Notes: a model not told the origin generated them from the letters alone. Positions 32,195 through 41,799 are shown, numbered from the stretch's first letter. The stretch is 64,000 nt of DNA from JAKIVR01 sp035933635 (GCA_035933635.1 DASYYY010000008.1:82528-146527), one strand, 5' to 3'. Numbers and translations: made by a program.

Positions 32195-35100
32195 TGGCGA
32201 GCCCGGCCGAGGCGGAGGGACGCACGTCCCCGACGGAACCGTTCGTCGCGCGGGAGGTCGCACCGGCCGGCCCGGTCGCGGTCGTCTGGTGCCGCCAGGT
32301 CGACAACGAGGCCGAGAGTCCCGGCTACACGACCGTCCCGGAGGACTTCCCCGGTCGGCGCGAGACGCTCGATCTCATCCGGCTCGTCGGAAATCTCACG
32401 GTCAACGTCGCCGACACCCACGACTACTGGACCCCCGGGCCGCCGCAGGCCCTGTCCTACTACCCGAACCTGTTCCTGTATCCCGCCTACGGGGGCCGCT
32501 ACACCTGCGTCGGACGGATGTTCCTCTCGACGGAGGACCGCCCCCGGCTCGGGATGAAGACCCTCGTCCTCGACACCTCCCAACTGCTGGCGACCGGTGA
32601 GTTCGGCACCTCGGTGCTCCGCTGGCACGCCACCATGGCCGGCGGCCGCGGCGACGGCCGCAAGCCCCCCGTCCCGGACCCCAACCTCTACGCGATCCTC
32701 GGAGAGGGGTTCCTGTTCCACCGGGGCTCGACCGAGCCGGTCGTGGCCATCGCCTCGGGCGAGTGGGACGCCTCGAGGGAGGTCCTCAACGAGCTGATCC
32801 GGGTCCTCCCCGCCTCGTTGCTCATGCTCGGGGCCGTTCTCGCCTTCCCCTACTTCCTCCCCCAGCCCAAGACCAACCTGCACGAGCTGGCCGAGCAGAT
32901 CCCGCTCGCCGTGGCGCTGATGCGTATCCCCTCCGCCGAGGCGGTCGGCGACCGGCACAAGAAGCGCCTGCAGAGCTGGGACTCGGCGGCGGTGGGCTTC
33001 CGCAACCTGACCGACGGGGTCCCGAGCCCCGGGCGCGCCAAGGACTCCGTTCCCCTCGTCCTTCAGTACGTGCGCGACCACAACTCGGCGCGTCTGACCC
33101 CCATCGTCCAGCGCGTCGACCTCGTCGAGCTCCCCAAGCTGCGGGCGCTGGTCGGCGACCCCGAGCGCCAGGCCGGCAAGGAACGCCGCAAGGAGATGTG
33201 GCGGATCGGCACGGCGATGGAGAGCGCCGCGCTGCTGCTGCAGAAGAGCCGCGGTCGTCACGCCCCGGTCAGCGCGGAGACGTCCAAGCGCGCCCAGGAG
33301 TACCTTCGGGCCACGGTGCCCCCGACCGAGTCGGTGGCGCCGGCGGCCCGTGCCGGAGCGACCGCCCTCGAGGCCGGGGCGGCGACGCCCTCTTCCCATC
33401 CGTCGTGGTTGGCCAAGAACAGCGACCTCCCCGCGTCGGCCCCTCGACGCGCCGAGGCGGTTCCGATCCCGGTGGGCGACGACCCCTCGCTCCAGAGCAC
33501 GGCCCCCCCTTCCCCGGTCGCGCCCGCGCCCAACCCGAGCGCGCCAGCGATCCGTGGACCGACGGTCGCCGCGCCCCTCCCCACACCGCCGGCGCCTCCG
33601 GCGGCCGGTGGACGGGGGGTCGATGCGGGCTGGATCTCCCGCGAGGTCGAGGCCTCGGTCGGGCGGCACCTGCCCGGCCAGATCGAGCGGGCCGAGGAGG
33701 ACCTCCTGCGCCGCCTGGCCAACGAGATCGAGTCGGCGGTGGCCGACGAGGTCAACCGGCGCCTCGACGCCGTGGCGGAGACCCGGCTCAAGGCGCTCCT
33801 GGCGCCGACCGAGACCCGATTCAACCAGATGCTCGCCGCGTTGGACGCCCGTTGGGACGAGAAGCTCCGGGGCCGCCTTGCGGCCGCGAACGCCTCCCCT
33901 CCCCCCGAGTGGCGGGCGGGCATCGAAGACGCACTGGGTCTGAAGATCGCTGCGCAGGACGAGACGCAAGGGAAGCGCCTCGAGGAGTCCCGCCTCATTC
34001 TTCTCAGCAAGATCGCCGAACTGGAACGCGCCGGCAACGCCCAGCTCACCGGGGTCCTCGCGAGCACCGAAGGCCGACTGAGGGACTCGATCCCGGGCAC
34101 CGTGGGTGCGGAGATCGATCGTCGACTTCGCCCGGCGATCGAGCGGGAGCTCGGCGACTCCCCCCGCGGGGACAAGGGGCTCCTCGCCGCCAAGGTCGAC
34201 GAGATGGTGCGGCGTGAGGTCCAGGTCGCCACCGAGCGGTTCGGCCGCTCCCTCGCCGAGGCCGACGCCCGGTTCCAGGAACGCCTCGCCACTTACCAGT
34301 CGGCGAACGCGCCGCTGTCGGCCAAGGCGATCGAGAGCCTCCAGCCGCTACTGAACCGTCGCATCGCCGAGCTCCAGGAGACCGAGCACGAAGCGATCGA
34401 GGGCCTCCGCCAGGACCTCGGCGCACGGGAAGCGGGCGAACGCGCCGCCCTCGCCGCCGTGCTCGATGGACAACTCCGCGACTCGGCCAACCAGGAGGCC
34501 GGCGCGCGCTCCGAGCTCGAGGCACGCCTGCGGCAGTCGCTCGAGGCGCGGATCGTCGACGCGGAGGGACGCCGGCCGAAGGAGCTGCGCGAGCTCGAAC
34601 TGAAGCTGAGCGCGCTGTTGGAGGCCCGGATCAAGGAAGCCGAGTCCAAGTCGCTCGCCGTGGTCCGCGACCTCGAGACCCGCACCTGGCTCAACGCGGA
34701 GAAGGCCTCCGGGGAGTACGACGGACGCCTGGCCAAGACGCTGGAGACCCGATTCGCCGAGGCCCGCGAGGCCCAGGCTCACGCCAACGCCGACCTCCAG
34801 GTCCGATTGCAGTCCTACTCCGACCAGAAGCTCCGCGAGGCCGAAGAGCACCTCCGCGGCACCACCGTCGAGCTGCTGGCGCGCATGCGGCGCGACGTCG
34901 ACGCGGCGGTCGCGCGCGTCCCCGATGCCGCGCGGCTCGAGGCCATGGTCAAGGAGCGGCTGACCCGGAGCGCCGAGGGTGTCCGGGCCGAAGTGCAGCT
35001 CCTGCTCGATTCCCGGCTCGCCGAGGCCGAGGAGCGGGTCCGCCAGGCCGAGGCCGATGCGCTCGCCCGGTTCGACCAGCTCGAGCGGGCGTTCAAGGAC

Positions 35101-35586
35101 CACACCGCCGAGCTGCTCAAGACCGAGGACAAGCTCCGCCGCGAACTCGATGGGGTCGACCAGAAGATCCTCGCGATGTCCGACCGGCTGCTGCCGGTCG
35201 TGCGCAAGACCTGGTTGAAGGTCGCCGAGCTCGAGAAGAGCCCGGGCGCGCCCGGGGACATCGAGCCCAAGCTCGCCCAAGTGCGCCGCGAGTTCAAGGA
35301 CGAGGTGCGCCGGCTCGACGGTGAGGTCGCCGACCGGACGCGGGACATCCGCGAGCGGATGGAGACGACCATCGCCCACCAGGGGAAGGTCTGGCTCACG
35401 CTCATCCGGCAGCTCTCTCAACTGACCGAGGACCGGCGCAGCAACCAGGGCGTACCCTTCCCGCCGCTGGCCGCGGGACCGATCATCTCCCCCGAGGAGG
35501 TCGGCGAGGCGGACGACGACGAGGAGCCGGAAGCTCCCCCTCCGCGCCGGCTTCGGCGTGCGGGGCGCGCCGGAGCCTCACGGTAG
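32194..35586 (+). CDS. 1130-residue coiled-coil protein partnered with the GTPase
   Basis: The N-terminal ~310 residues form a folded domain ('AVVWCRQVDNEAESPGYTTV', 'YPNLFLYPAYGGRYTCVGRMF', 'LRWHATMAGG', 'RVLPASLLMLGAVLAFPYFLP'). By position and pattern it may be a GTPase-associated protein 1 (GAP1-N)-like domain. A Pro/Ala/Ser linker (about 380-475) leads to ~580 residues of amphipathic helix in apolipoprotein-like units ('ETRLKALLAPTETRFNQML', 'LEARIKEAESKSLAVVRDLETRTW'). The C-terminal 40 residues are acidic then Arg-rich. The start overlaps the GTPase stop by 1 nt. It is possibly a scaffold or effector regulated by the GTPase. Confidence 0.78.
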   Translation: MASPAEAEGRTSPTEPFVAREVAPAGPVAVVWCRQVDNEAESPGYTTVPEDFPGRRETLDLIRLVGNLTVNVADTHDYWTPGPPQALSYYPNLFLYPAYGGRYTCVGRMFLSTEDRPRLGMKTLVLDTSQLLATGEFGTSVLRWHATMAGGRGDGRKPPVPDPNLYAILGEGFLFHRGSTEPVVAIASGEWDASREVLNELIRVLPASLLMLGAVLAFPYFLPQPKTNLHELAEQIPLAVALMRIPSAEAVGDRHKKRLQSWDSAAVGFRNLTDGVPSPGRAKDSVPLVLQYVRDHNSARLTPIVQRVDLVELPKLRALVGDPERQAGKERRKEMWRIGTAMESAALLLQKSRGRHAPVSAETSKRAQEYLRATVPPTESVAPAARAGATALEAGAATPSSHPSWLAKNSDLPASAPRRAEAVPIPVGDDPSLQSTAPPSPVAPAPNPSAPAIRGPTVAAPLPTPPAPPAAGGRGVDAGWISREVEASVGRHLPGQIERAEEDLLRRLANEIESAVADEVNRRLDAVAETRLKALLAPTETRFNQMLAALDARWDEKLRGRLAAANASPPPEWRAGIEDALGLKIAAQDETQGKRLEESRLILLSKIAELERAGNAQLTGVLASTEGRLRDSIPGTVGAEIDRRLRPAIERELGDSPRGDKGLLAAKVDEMVRREVQVATERFGRSLAEADARFQERLATYQSANAPLSAKAIESLQPLLNRRIAELQETEHEAIEGLRQDLGAREAGERAALAAVLDGQLRDSANQEAGARSELEARLRQSLEARIVDAEGRRPKELRELELKLSALLEARIKEAESKSLAVVRDLETRTWLNAEKASGEYDGRLAKTLETRFAEAREAQAHANADLQVRLQSYSDQKLREAEEHLRGTTVELLARMRRDVDAAVARVPDAARLEAMVKERLTRSAEGVRAEVQLLLDSRLAEAEERVRQAEADALARFDQLERAFKDHTAELLKTEDKLRRELDGVDQKILAMSDRLLPVVRKTWLKVAELEKSPGAPGDIEPKLAQVRREFKDEVRRLDGEVADRTRDIRERMETTIAHQGKVWLTLIRQLSQLTEDRRSNQGVPFPPLAAGPIISPEEVGEADDDEEPEAPPPRRLRRAGRAGASR

Positions 35587-35732
35587 GGCGCTCGGCACGA
35601 CGAGCGCTACCCGAGGGACATCCCGGAGCGCGGGCTCCGTAGCGTCCCGGCGCTCCCCTGGTCGAGGGAGGCGATCCGGTCGCATCCAACGACCACAATC
35701 GCTATCGCCCGTCGCCCGGTTGCAATGCCTCC

Positions 35733-35930
35733 GTGAGCGATCTCGACGACCACCGTCACTGCAAGGTCTGCGGCAAGGTCGTCGATCCGCAGGACGAGTT
35801 CTGCTCCAAAGGCTGCCGCCGCAAGCGCGACGAGCAGCTGCAGAATCGGCGGAACCTGACCTACCTGATCTACGCGAGCATCGCGTTCGTGATCCTGATC
35901 ACGGTGCTATCTTCGGCGGGCCGGCTGTAG
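35733..35930 (+). CDS. Zinc-finger, single-TM protein (DUF2116-like)
   Basis: 65 residues from a GTG. Two Cys pairs ('HCKVCGKVVDPQDEFCSKGC') make a zinc ribbon, followed by a basic stretch 'RRKRDEQLQNRR' and one membrane helix ('LTYLIYASIAFVILITVL'). This is the arrangement of the archaeal DUF2116 family, function unknown. It lies 4 nt upstream of the coaD-like gene. Confidence 0.82.
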   Translation: MSDLDDHRHCKVCGKVVDPQDEFCSKGCRRKRDEQLQNRRNLTYLIYASIAFVILITVLSSAGRL

Positions 35931-35934
35931 GCGG

Positions 35935-36573
35935 ATGAACGCGCGATCTCCTCGCCCGGGAGGGTCGCGCCGCCGAGCCCGAGAGGCCGTCCTCGGGGGT
36001 ACCTTCGACCACCTCCATGCGGGGCACCGGGCGCTGCTTGCCGCGGCGTTCGCGTCCGCCGACCGCGTGGGGATCGGACTGACGACCGCTGCGTACTTGC
36101 GACGGCATCCCAAACCGCAGGGAGCCGCGATCCTCGCCTACGGCCGCCGCCGCCGAGAGCTCGGTCGGTTCCTCCGGAGTCGCTGGTCGCAGAACCGGTG
36201 GTACATCGCCCCGCTGAACGATACGTGGGGACGCTCGGTCGAGCCCGGTCCCGACCTCATCGTCGCCACCCCGGATACCCGTGCGGGCGTTCGCTCGGTC
36301 AACGCCGAGCGTCGCCGTCGGGGTCTGGCAGCTCTTCGGGTACGGTGGGTGCCGCTCGTCATGGCCGAAGACCACCACCCCATTGCTTCGCGGCGGATCC
36401 GCGCTCGGGAGATCGACGCGGAGGGTCGGTCCTCGGGGTCGAAGAAGGCGGCTGCTCCCTCGCCCGCTTCTCCCCGCGCACGGCCGCCGAAGGCTCGCCG
36501 TCCGGGCGTCCCCCGCACGCGGCGGGTCCGACCTCGGCGAACTCCCGGGGCCATGGTCTCCTCGAAAGATTGA
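35935..36573 (+). CDS. coaD: Archaeal phosphopantetheine adenylyltransferase with basic tail
   Basis: 212 residues. The nucleotidyltransferase motif 'LGGTFDHLHAGHRALL' and 'MAEDHHPIASRRIRAREIDAEGR' identify the archaeal/eukaryal-type PPAT that makes dephospho-CoA. The catalytic core ends near residue 165. The last ~47 residues are Arg/Pro/Lys-rich ('PPKARRPGVPRTRRVRPRRT'), longer and more basic than usual. Confidence 0.88.
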   Translation: MNARSPRPGGSRRRAREAVLGGTFDHLHAGHRALLAAAFASADRVGIGLTTAAYLRRHPKPQGAAILAYGRRRRELGRFLRSRWSQNRWYIAPLNDTWGRSVEPGPDLIVATPDTRAGVRSVNAERRRRGLAALRVRWVPLVMAEDHHPIASRRIRAREIDAEGRSSGSKKAAAPSPASPRARPPKARRPGVPRTRRVRPRRTPGAMVSSKD

Positions 36574-36600
36574 AGGCCGCGACCTCACTCGAGCACTCCG

Positions 36601-36822
36601 ATGGAAACCTACCTCCGGGTCACCTTCCATAGCGAGGGGGCCAAGCCCACCGAGGTCGCCGATCGGCTCGTCGGCTTCGGGTTCGTCCCGACCCAGGGGA
36701 ACTACGATTTCGTCTACGATTGGAAGACGAGCGCCACGACCGATCAGGTCCTGGACCTGGGCGACGAGGTAAGCCGCCTGCTCCGGGGGTACCGCGTGCT
36801 GTTCGAGATCGAGACGGTTTAG
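36601..36822 (+). CDS. Small conserved-looking protein, unknown function
   Basis: 73 residues ('METYLRVTFHSEGAKPTEVADRL' to 'LLRGYRVLFEIETV'). Predicted mixed alpha/beta, ferredoxin-like in strand pattern. It follows coaD by 27 nt in the same direction. No motif or family recognised; the composition is convincing as protein. Confidence 0.7.
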   Translation: METYLRVTFHSEGAKPTEVADRLVGFGFVPTQGNYDFVYDWKTSATTDQVLDLGDEVSRLLRGYRVLFEIETV

Positions 36823-36870
36823 CCCGCCCCGCCCCTTCAACCTTAAGTCGCGCTCGCCGGTGGATTCGAC

Positions 36871-37212
36871 GTGGTGCAACGGTACCCGGTCCGGGCCAGT
36901 TCGCGTCCGAGGCTCCGGGAGGAGGAGCTCGCCCGACTGTGCCGCGAGCATTTTGGTGCCGGTGAGGCCGAAGGGAGCGCCGTGCGCGTTTCCTACGGGG
37001 CACTGGCCGGGATGAAGGTCTGGGCCGATGGCAAGGAGCTCGCCGTGGAGGTCACCATGAACCCCAAGGTCGAGGAGGCGGTCGCCCAGGAGACGATCCG
37101 GCGGTACAACCGGTTCCTCGAGGACGTCACGGGGTACAGCGCGAAGGAACGCGCTTCCCGGCTGCGCAAGGCGGCCACCAAAGGCGCCACGAAGGGCGAA
37201 GGCAAGGAGTAG
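36871..37212 (+). CDS. Small protein, DUF5611-like
   Basis: 113 residues from a GTG. The alpha/beta core 'VRVSYGALAGMKVWADGKELAVEVTMNPKVEEAVAQETIRRYNRFLEDVTGYSAKER' is followed by a Lys-rich tail 'KAATKGATKGEGKE'. It resembles short proteins of Thermoplasmatota annotated DUF5611; this is from memory of the pattern. A TTAAG-containing AT-rich box lies near 36841. The protease gene starts 3 nt downstream. Confidence 0.65.
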   Translation: MVQRYPVRASSRPRLREEELARLCREHFGAGEAEGSAVRVSYGALAGMKVWADGKELAVEVTMNPKVEEAVAQETIRRYNRFLEDVTGYSAKERASRLRKAATKGATKGEGKE

Positions 37213-37215
37213 TCG

Positions 37216-38796
37216 GTGGCGGCCGGCACAGGTCCGCTGCCCGGCGCATCGCCGTCGGAGCTCGAACGGCTGAAGGCCCTCGTCGGCCAGTACTTTCCGG
37301 TCTACGAGACCAAGATCACCGCCAACTCGCTCATCCTGCTCGTCCACGCCGATCCCGCGACCCTCGAGCCGCAGTTCGATCGGATGCGGCAGGAGCTCTG
37401 GCCGCTGTTCTACGTCCCCCAGATTCGCCAGGAGGGCGGGGAGTACGTCGTCGAGGTGGTACGGCGCCCCCCGGTCAATCCTTGGGGACCGTACGTCAAC
37501 CTCGCGCTGTTGGTCGCCACGGTAGCGTCGACGGTGGTCGCGGGCTCCTTCCTCTGGGTTGCCTACCGGGGGGGAACCGGGCTCACGGGCTCGGACTTCC
37601 TGTGGGGGGCGGTCTTCTTCGCCGCCCCGCTGCTGCTGATCTTGGGGCTGCACGAGCTCGCCCATTACGTGATGGCGCGTCGCCACCACGTCGACGCCTC
37701 GCTCCCCTACTTCCTCCCGGTCCCGCCACCGATCCTGATCTTCGGGACCTTCGGGGCGTTCATCAGCCTGCGCGAGCCCTTCCCGGACAAGAAGGCGCTC
37801 CTCGACATCGGCGTGGCCGGACCTCTCGTGGGATTCGTCGTGGCGCTACCGATCACGCTCCTCGGTCTGCACCTCTCGCTCGGGGCGCCCGCGCTGTCGC
37901 CGGCCTCGTGCGGACCGACCTTCCTCGGATTCAGCTACGGTAACCTGCTCGTGGGCACCCCGGCGATCTGGTCGCTGTTCGCGCTCTTCATCCCCGGTGC
38001 CCTGACGAACCTCCATCCGCTCGCGCTCGCCGGTTGGGTCGGGATTCTCGTCACCGCGTTCAACCTGCTTCCGGCCGGGCAGCTCGACGGGGGCCACGTG
38101 GCCCGCGCCCTCCTCGGCAAGAACGCGACCTACGCGAGCTGGATCGTGCTCGGCGTGCTTGTGGTGATCGGCTTCGAGTTCTACTTCGGCTGGCTGATCT
38201 TCGCGATCTTCATCTTCCTGGTCGGGATGCGCCATCCGCCGCCGCTCAACGACCTCTCCCCCGTGGGGTGGAAACGGGTCGGGGTCGGGCTCGTGGGGGT
38301 GGCGATCCTCGTCGGGGGATTCACCCTCGTTCCCTTGGCGACCCCCAACGGATCGTTCCACCTCCAATCGGAGTCCTCGACCCAGATCCGACCGCTGCCC
38401 GCCGGGGCGGCGATGGCGGACAATCTCACCCTCTCGGTCGCGAATCAGGACCTCGTCGACCATGCCTACCTCATGTCCGCGACGATCGTACAGGTCGTAC
38501 AGACCGTCGGAGGGAATGTGACCCGGCTGAACGGGACGGCTCTCACGTCGTTCGAGGCGAACTCGACGTGGATCGTCACGCCGCCGAACGGTAACGTCTC
38601 GACCTTCGCGCACGCCCCCAGCTTCAGCTCGCCCCGGGCCGCCTACGCCCTCGTCGGGGACGGGGCGACCGGGCGATTCAACGTGGTCTTCCAGAACCCT
38701 CAGCAGGCGGCGGTGACGCTCGACCTCGTGGTCACCCAGCTCTGCCCGGTGGCCTCCGCGGGGAACACCAACTCCTGGCAGGTCATCGTCTACTGA
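37216..38796 (+). CDS. Site-2-type membrane metalloprotease (M50 family)
   Basis: 526 residues from a GTG. After a cytoplasmic N-terminal domain (1-85) come several membrane helices. The zinc site HELAH is at 146-150 and the third ligand is Asp281 in 'AGQLDGGHVARAL'. Conserved 'FGTFGAFISLREPFPDKKALLDIGVAGPLVGF' lies between them. The C-terminal ~150 residues after the last helix are Asn/Ser/Thr-rich with N-x-S/T sequons, so predicted extracellular. It probably cleaves transmembrane substrates; the target is unknown. Confidence 0.9.
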   Translation: MAAGTGPLPGASPSELERLKALVGQYFPVYETKITANSLILLVHADPATLEPQFDRMRQELWPLFYVPQIRQEGGEYVVEVVRRPPVNPWGPYVNLALLVATVASTVVAGSFLWVAYRGGTGLTGSDFLWGAVFFAAPLLLILGLHELAHYVMARRHHVDASLPYFLPVPPPILIFGTFGAFISLREPFPDKKALLDIGVAGPLVGFVVALPITLLGLHLSLGAPALSPASCGPTFLGFSYGNLLVGTPAIWSLFALFIPGALTNLHPLALAGWVGILVTAFNLLPAGQLDGGHVARALLGKNATYASWIVLGVLVVIGFEFYFGWLIFAIFIFLVGMRHPPPLNDLSPVGWKRVGVGLVGVAILVGGFTLVPLATPNGSFHLQSESSTQIRPLPAGAAMADNLTLSVANQDLVDHAYLMSATIVQVVQTVGGNVTRLNGTALTSFEANSTWIVTPPNGNVSTFAHAPSFSSPRAAYALVGDGATGRFNVVFQNPQQAAVTLDLVVTQLCPVASAGNTNSWQVIVY

Positions 38797-38815
38797 CGGC
38801 CGGATCCCCCCACGT

Positions 38816-39838
38816 CTACGCCGCCGAGCGGGCGTCCCCGACCTTCCGATAGGCTTGGAAGTAGCGGGTCAGACTCCGGTGCACCCGCTCCTGCAGCGAG
38901 GCCACGAGCTCGAGCGAGGCGTCCGCTGGCGTTTCGAACGACGGCCCGATCAGCACGAGGTGCCCCCCCGGCCGCAGCAGCCGCGTCCATCGCGGCACGA
39001 TCCGTGCGAGCAGCTCGGGGGGAGATTCACCTCGAGTGCTGGACGCCCGACCGTACGGGGGGTCGGTCACGATCGCGTCGAACGTGGGCCAGTCCGCTTC
39101 GACGGCGAGTTCTTGCGCGTCCCCTACACGGATCGCCTCGGCGTGGAGGTTGAACGCCGCGAGATTGCGTTCGGCCCCCTGCACCATGCGCGCATCGATG
39201 TCCACGCCATAGAGGCGGGCTCCCAGCAGCCCCGCCTCCAGCAGCAGGGCGCCCGTCCCCAGGAACGGGTCGACCACCCGTGCCCCGGGGGAAATGCGGG
39301 CGAGATTGACCGCCGCCCGGGCGAGGCGCGGGTGCAGGCTGACCGGTCGTTGGAAGGGCAACGACGGCATCCGCCGGTTCTGGTAGGAGCGGCGGTCGAC
39401 CTCCGACACGACCTCGCCGACCCACAGGTCCTCGCCGGCCCCCGCGAGCACGATCCTCCGGTCCGGGCGCTCGAGGTCGATGACCCCGCCGGAACGACGG
39501 TGTGCGGTGGCGACCGCGCGAACGATCTCCTCCGCCCCCTCGGGGGGAGGGCCGGCCCAGGACAGCGCGATCGAGCCGGCGGGAGAGCCCGAAGCGACCC
39601 CGAGCGATGGGTCGGTCCGGCCCAGGCCGGGGAGCTCGACGATGACCCGTCGCGAGAGGGCGAGTCGCCTCGCCATCTCCTCCGCGGTCGCGCGACGGTC
39701 CATTTCGAGGGGTTTCCATCGAACCGGGAGACGAGGATCCGCCCGACCGCGCCGGACGCCCAGTGCTTCGGTGACCCCATCGAGCTCGGCGGCGGCCAGC
39801 TCGGGGCTTTCTCCGGAGAGCTCCACCCAAAACTTCAC
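38816..39838 (-). CDS. trmG10: tRNA (guanine(10)-N2)-methyltransferase, THUMP type
   Basis: 340 residues from GTG 39838, overlapping the upstream stop as GTGA. The N-terminal half corresponds to the THUMP RNA-binding region. The C-terminal Rossmann MTase has 'RVVDPFLGTGALLLEAGLLGA' (190-204), 'YGVDIDARMV' and the catalytic 'TDPPYG' (258-263). 'QNRRMPSLPFQRPVSLHPRLARAAVNLA' is typical of Trm-G10/Trm11 enzymes. Confidence 0.9.
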   Translation of the reverse strand: MKFWVELSGESPELAAAELDGVTEALGVRRGRADPRLPVRWKPLEMDRRATAEEMARRLALSRRVIVELPGLGRTDPSLGVASGSPAGSIALSWAGPPPEGAEEIVRAVATAHRRSGGVIDLERPDRRIVLAGAGEDLWVGEVVSEVDRRSYQNRRMPSLPFQRPVSLHPRLARAAVNLARISPGARVVDPFLGTGALLLEAGLLGARLYGVDIDARMVQGAERNLAAFNLHAEAIRVGDAQELAVEADWPTFDAIVTDPPYGRASSTRGESPPELLARIVPRWTRLLRPGGHLVLIGPSFETPADASLELVASLQERVHRSLTRYFQAYRKVGDARSAA

Positions 39839-40320
39839 GGAGTCGCTGCCTCGGTGACGATGGCCTTCAGGCGCCGCCGGATCCCTTCCGTATGGCTGCC
39901 CTCCCAGTACTCGTGGCCGCAGTCCCGGCACCGAAAGACGCTTCGCGTGGGACCCCCGGCGTCGGGCCGTGCTGGGGCCGGTCGCCCCTCCCCCGGTGAG
40001 GAGACCGGGTCAACGAGTCCGTTGCACAGGCTGCATCGGTCGAACATTACCTCGGTCGGGAGAGAGGGGAACCTCCGGATCAGCTCGAGGAGTTGATCGT
40101 GCAATTGCACACTTCCTAGCAGCACCGCGCCCGGAGTGCGAGCGGCGAGCGACCGGTCCCTCGTCAACAACGTGCGACCTTCCCGTTCGGCGCGAGCCCG
40201 GATCTCGGTATCCTCAGCGCCCCGTACCCACGCGGTGTCGTGGCCCATGAACCGCAGGTATCGCGCGAGACGACCCAGCATCTCGTCCACGAGCCATCGG
40301 GGTGGCGCGCGCTCTGGCAT
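39835..40320 (-). CDS. Mut7-C PIN-like domain protein with zinc ribbon
   Basis: 161 residues from ATG 40320. The Mut7-C signature is clear: 'RWLVDEMLGRLARYLRFMGHDTAW', 'GRTLLTRDRSLAARTPGAVLL', followed by 'RCSLCNGLVDPV' and 'FRCRDCGHEYWEGSHTEGI', a four-Cys zinc ribbon. PIN-like RNase fold with conserved acidic residues; substrate unknown, probably RNA. A longer frame to 40386 exists but leaves only 8 nt to the divergent glmM start. Translationally coupled to trmG10. Confidence 0.85.
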   Translation of the reverse strand: MPERAPPRWLVDEMLGRLARYLRFMGHDTAWVRGAEDTEIRARAEREGRTLLTRDRSLAARTPGAVLLGSVQLHDQLLELIRRFPSLPTEVMFDRCSLCNGLVDPVSSPGEGRPAPARPDAGGPTRSVFRCRDCGHEYWEGSHTEGIRRRLKAIVTEAATP

Positions 40321-40394
40321 GATTGGCCTCGGCCCTGTAGGACCGGGGACGGGACCCCCGCGGGCGTTATCAGCCGACGCCGTCACCCGGAGCC

Positions 40395-41777
40395 GTGCGG
40401 TTGTTCGGCACGAACGGAATCCGTGAGGTGGTCGGCGAGCGGCTCACGGGGCCGTTCGTGGCGGCCGTCGCCGGGGCGGCGGCCGAACTCTTCCCCCGCG
40501 GTCCCCCGATCGCGATCGGCTGGGACGGGCGGACGAGCAGTCCGGCCTACGCGCGCATCGCGTCAGCGATGCTTGCCCTCGGTGGCCATCGGGTCATCGA
40601 GCTCGGACTCCTTCCGACCCCGGCCATCCAGTACAACATCCCCCTCGTGGGGGCCCAGTTCGGCATGATCCTCACCGCCTCGCACAACCCTCCGGAGTTC
40701 AACGGGATCAAGTGCATCGCCGGCGACGGGCTCGAGGTTCCTCGGTCCGTAGAGGAACAGCTCGAGCAACGGGTCGCGAACTCGATCGTCGCATCGGTCC
40801 GATACGATCAGGTCGGGACCGTCACCGCCGACACCTCCGGCGGGGGCCGGTACGTCGATGCCATCCTCCATCGGGTCGACGCGGCGGCGATACGGGAGCG
40901 CAAGCTCACGGTGCTGCTGGATTGCGGCAACGGCGCCTCGGTACCCACTTCGCCCTCGCTGCTCCGCCAGCTCGGATGCCGTGTGATCACCTTGAACGCG
41001 CAGGTGGACGGAACGTTCCCCGGCCATCTGTCGGAGCCGACGGAGAGCAACCTCGCACACTTGGTCAGGGCCGTACCGGCGTTCGGCGTGGACCTCGGGA
41101 TCGCCCATGACGGCGATGCCGACCGTGCGGTGTTCGTGGACGCCCGAGGCCAGTTCCTTCCGGGTGAGCGGATCCTGACGTTGATGGCCCGCGACGCCGT
41201 TCGAAGGCACCGCGGCGGCGTCGTGGTCACGCCCGTTTCCAGTTCCCAGAGCGTCGAGGATGCCGTTCGACCCATCGGAGGGGAGGTCGTCTACACGAAG
41301 ATCGGCTCCCCGACCGTCACGCGGGAAATGAAGGCCCGGTCGGCGGTTTTCGGAGGGGAAGAGAACGGTGGGCTGGTCTTCCCGGAGCTGCAGCTCGCCC
41401 GCGACGGTGCCATGAGCGCGGCGGCGCTCCTGGCGCTGTTGGCTCGAGAGCGCGTCGGCCTCGCCGAAGCGGTGCGGGACCTGCCGGTCTACGCGCTCCG
41501 CAAGGAGAAGGTCGCCTGCCCTGTCGAGCACCTCGAGCGCGTGTTCTCCGAGCTGGCTCCGCAACTGAGCAAGGACGCCGATCGGGTGGTCACGCTCGAC
41601 GGGATCAAGGCGTACCGCAACGACGGTTGGGTGCTGGTCCGGCGTTCCGGAACGGAGCCGCTCATCCGCGTCTTCTGCGAAGCGCGGACCGACGCGGCGG
41701 CCGACCGGCTCGCGGCCCAGGCGGTCGGTCTCGTCAAGGAGACCGTCGAACGGGTCGCCAAAACGGTCACCCCGTAG
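40395..41777 (+). CDS. glmM: Phosphoglucosamine/phosphohexomutase
   Basis: 460 residues from a GTG. All four alpha-D-phosphohexomutase loops are present: 'LFGTNGIRE', the phosphoserine loop 'TASHNPPEFNGIK', the metal loop 'DGDADRAVFVD', and the sugar/phosphate loops 'GGEENGGLVF' and 'RRSGTEPLIRVF'. It makes glucosamine-1-P (or mannose-1-P) for sugar nucleotides. A TTATC box near 40366 fits a leaderless start. Confidence 0.93.
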   Translation: MRLFGTNGIREVVGERLTGPFVAAVAGAAAELFPRGPPIAIGWDGRTSSPAYARIASAMLALGGHRVIELGLLPTPAIQYNIPLVGAQFGMILTASHNPPEFNGIKCIAGDGLEVPRSVEEQLEQRVANSIVASVRYDQVGTVTADTSGGGRYVDAILHRVDAAAIRERKLTVLLDCGNGASVPTSPSLLRQLGCRVITLNAQVDGTFPGHLSEPTESNLAHLVRAVPAFGVDLGIAHDGDADRAVFVDARGQFLPGERILTLMARDAVRRHRGGVVVTPVSSSQSVEDAVRPIGGEVVYTKIGSPTVTREMKARSAVFGGEENGGLVFPELQLARDGAMSAAALLALLARERVGLAEAVRDLPVYALRKEKVACPVEHLERVFSELAPQLSKDADRVVTLDGIKAYRNDGWVLVRRSGTEPLIRVFCEARTDAAADRLAAQAVGLVKETVERVAKTVTP

Positions 41778-41799
41778 ACCCCCACCGGATTCCGAGATC

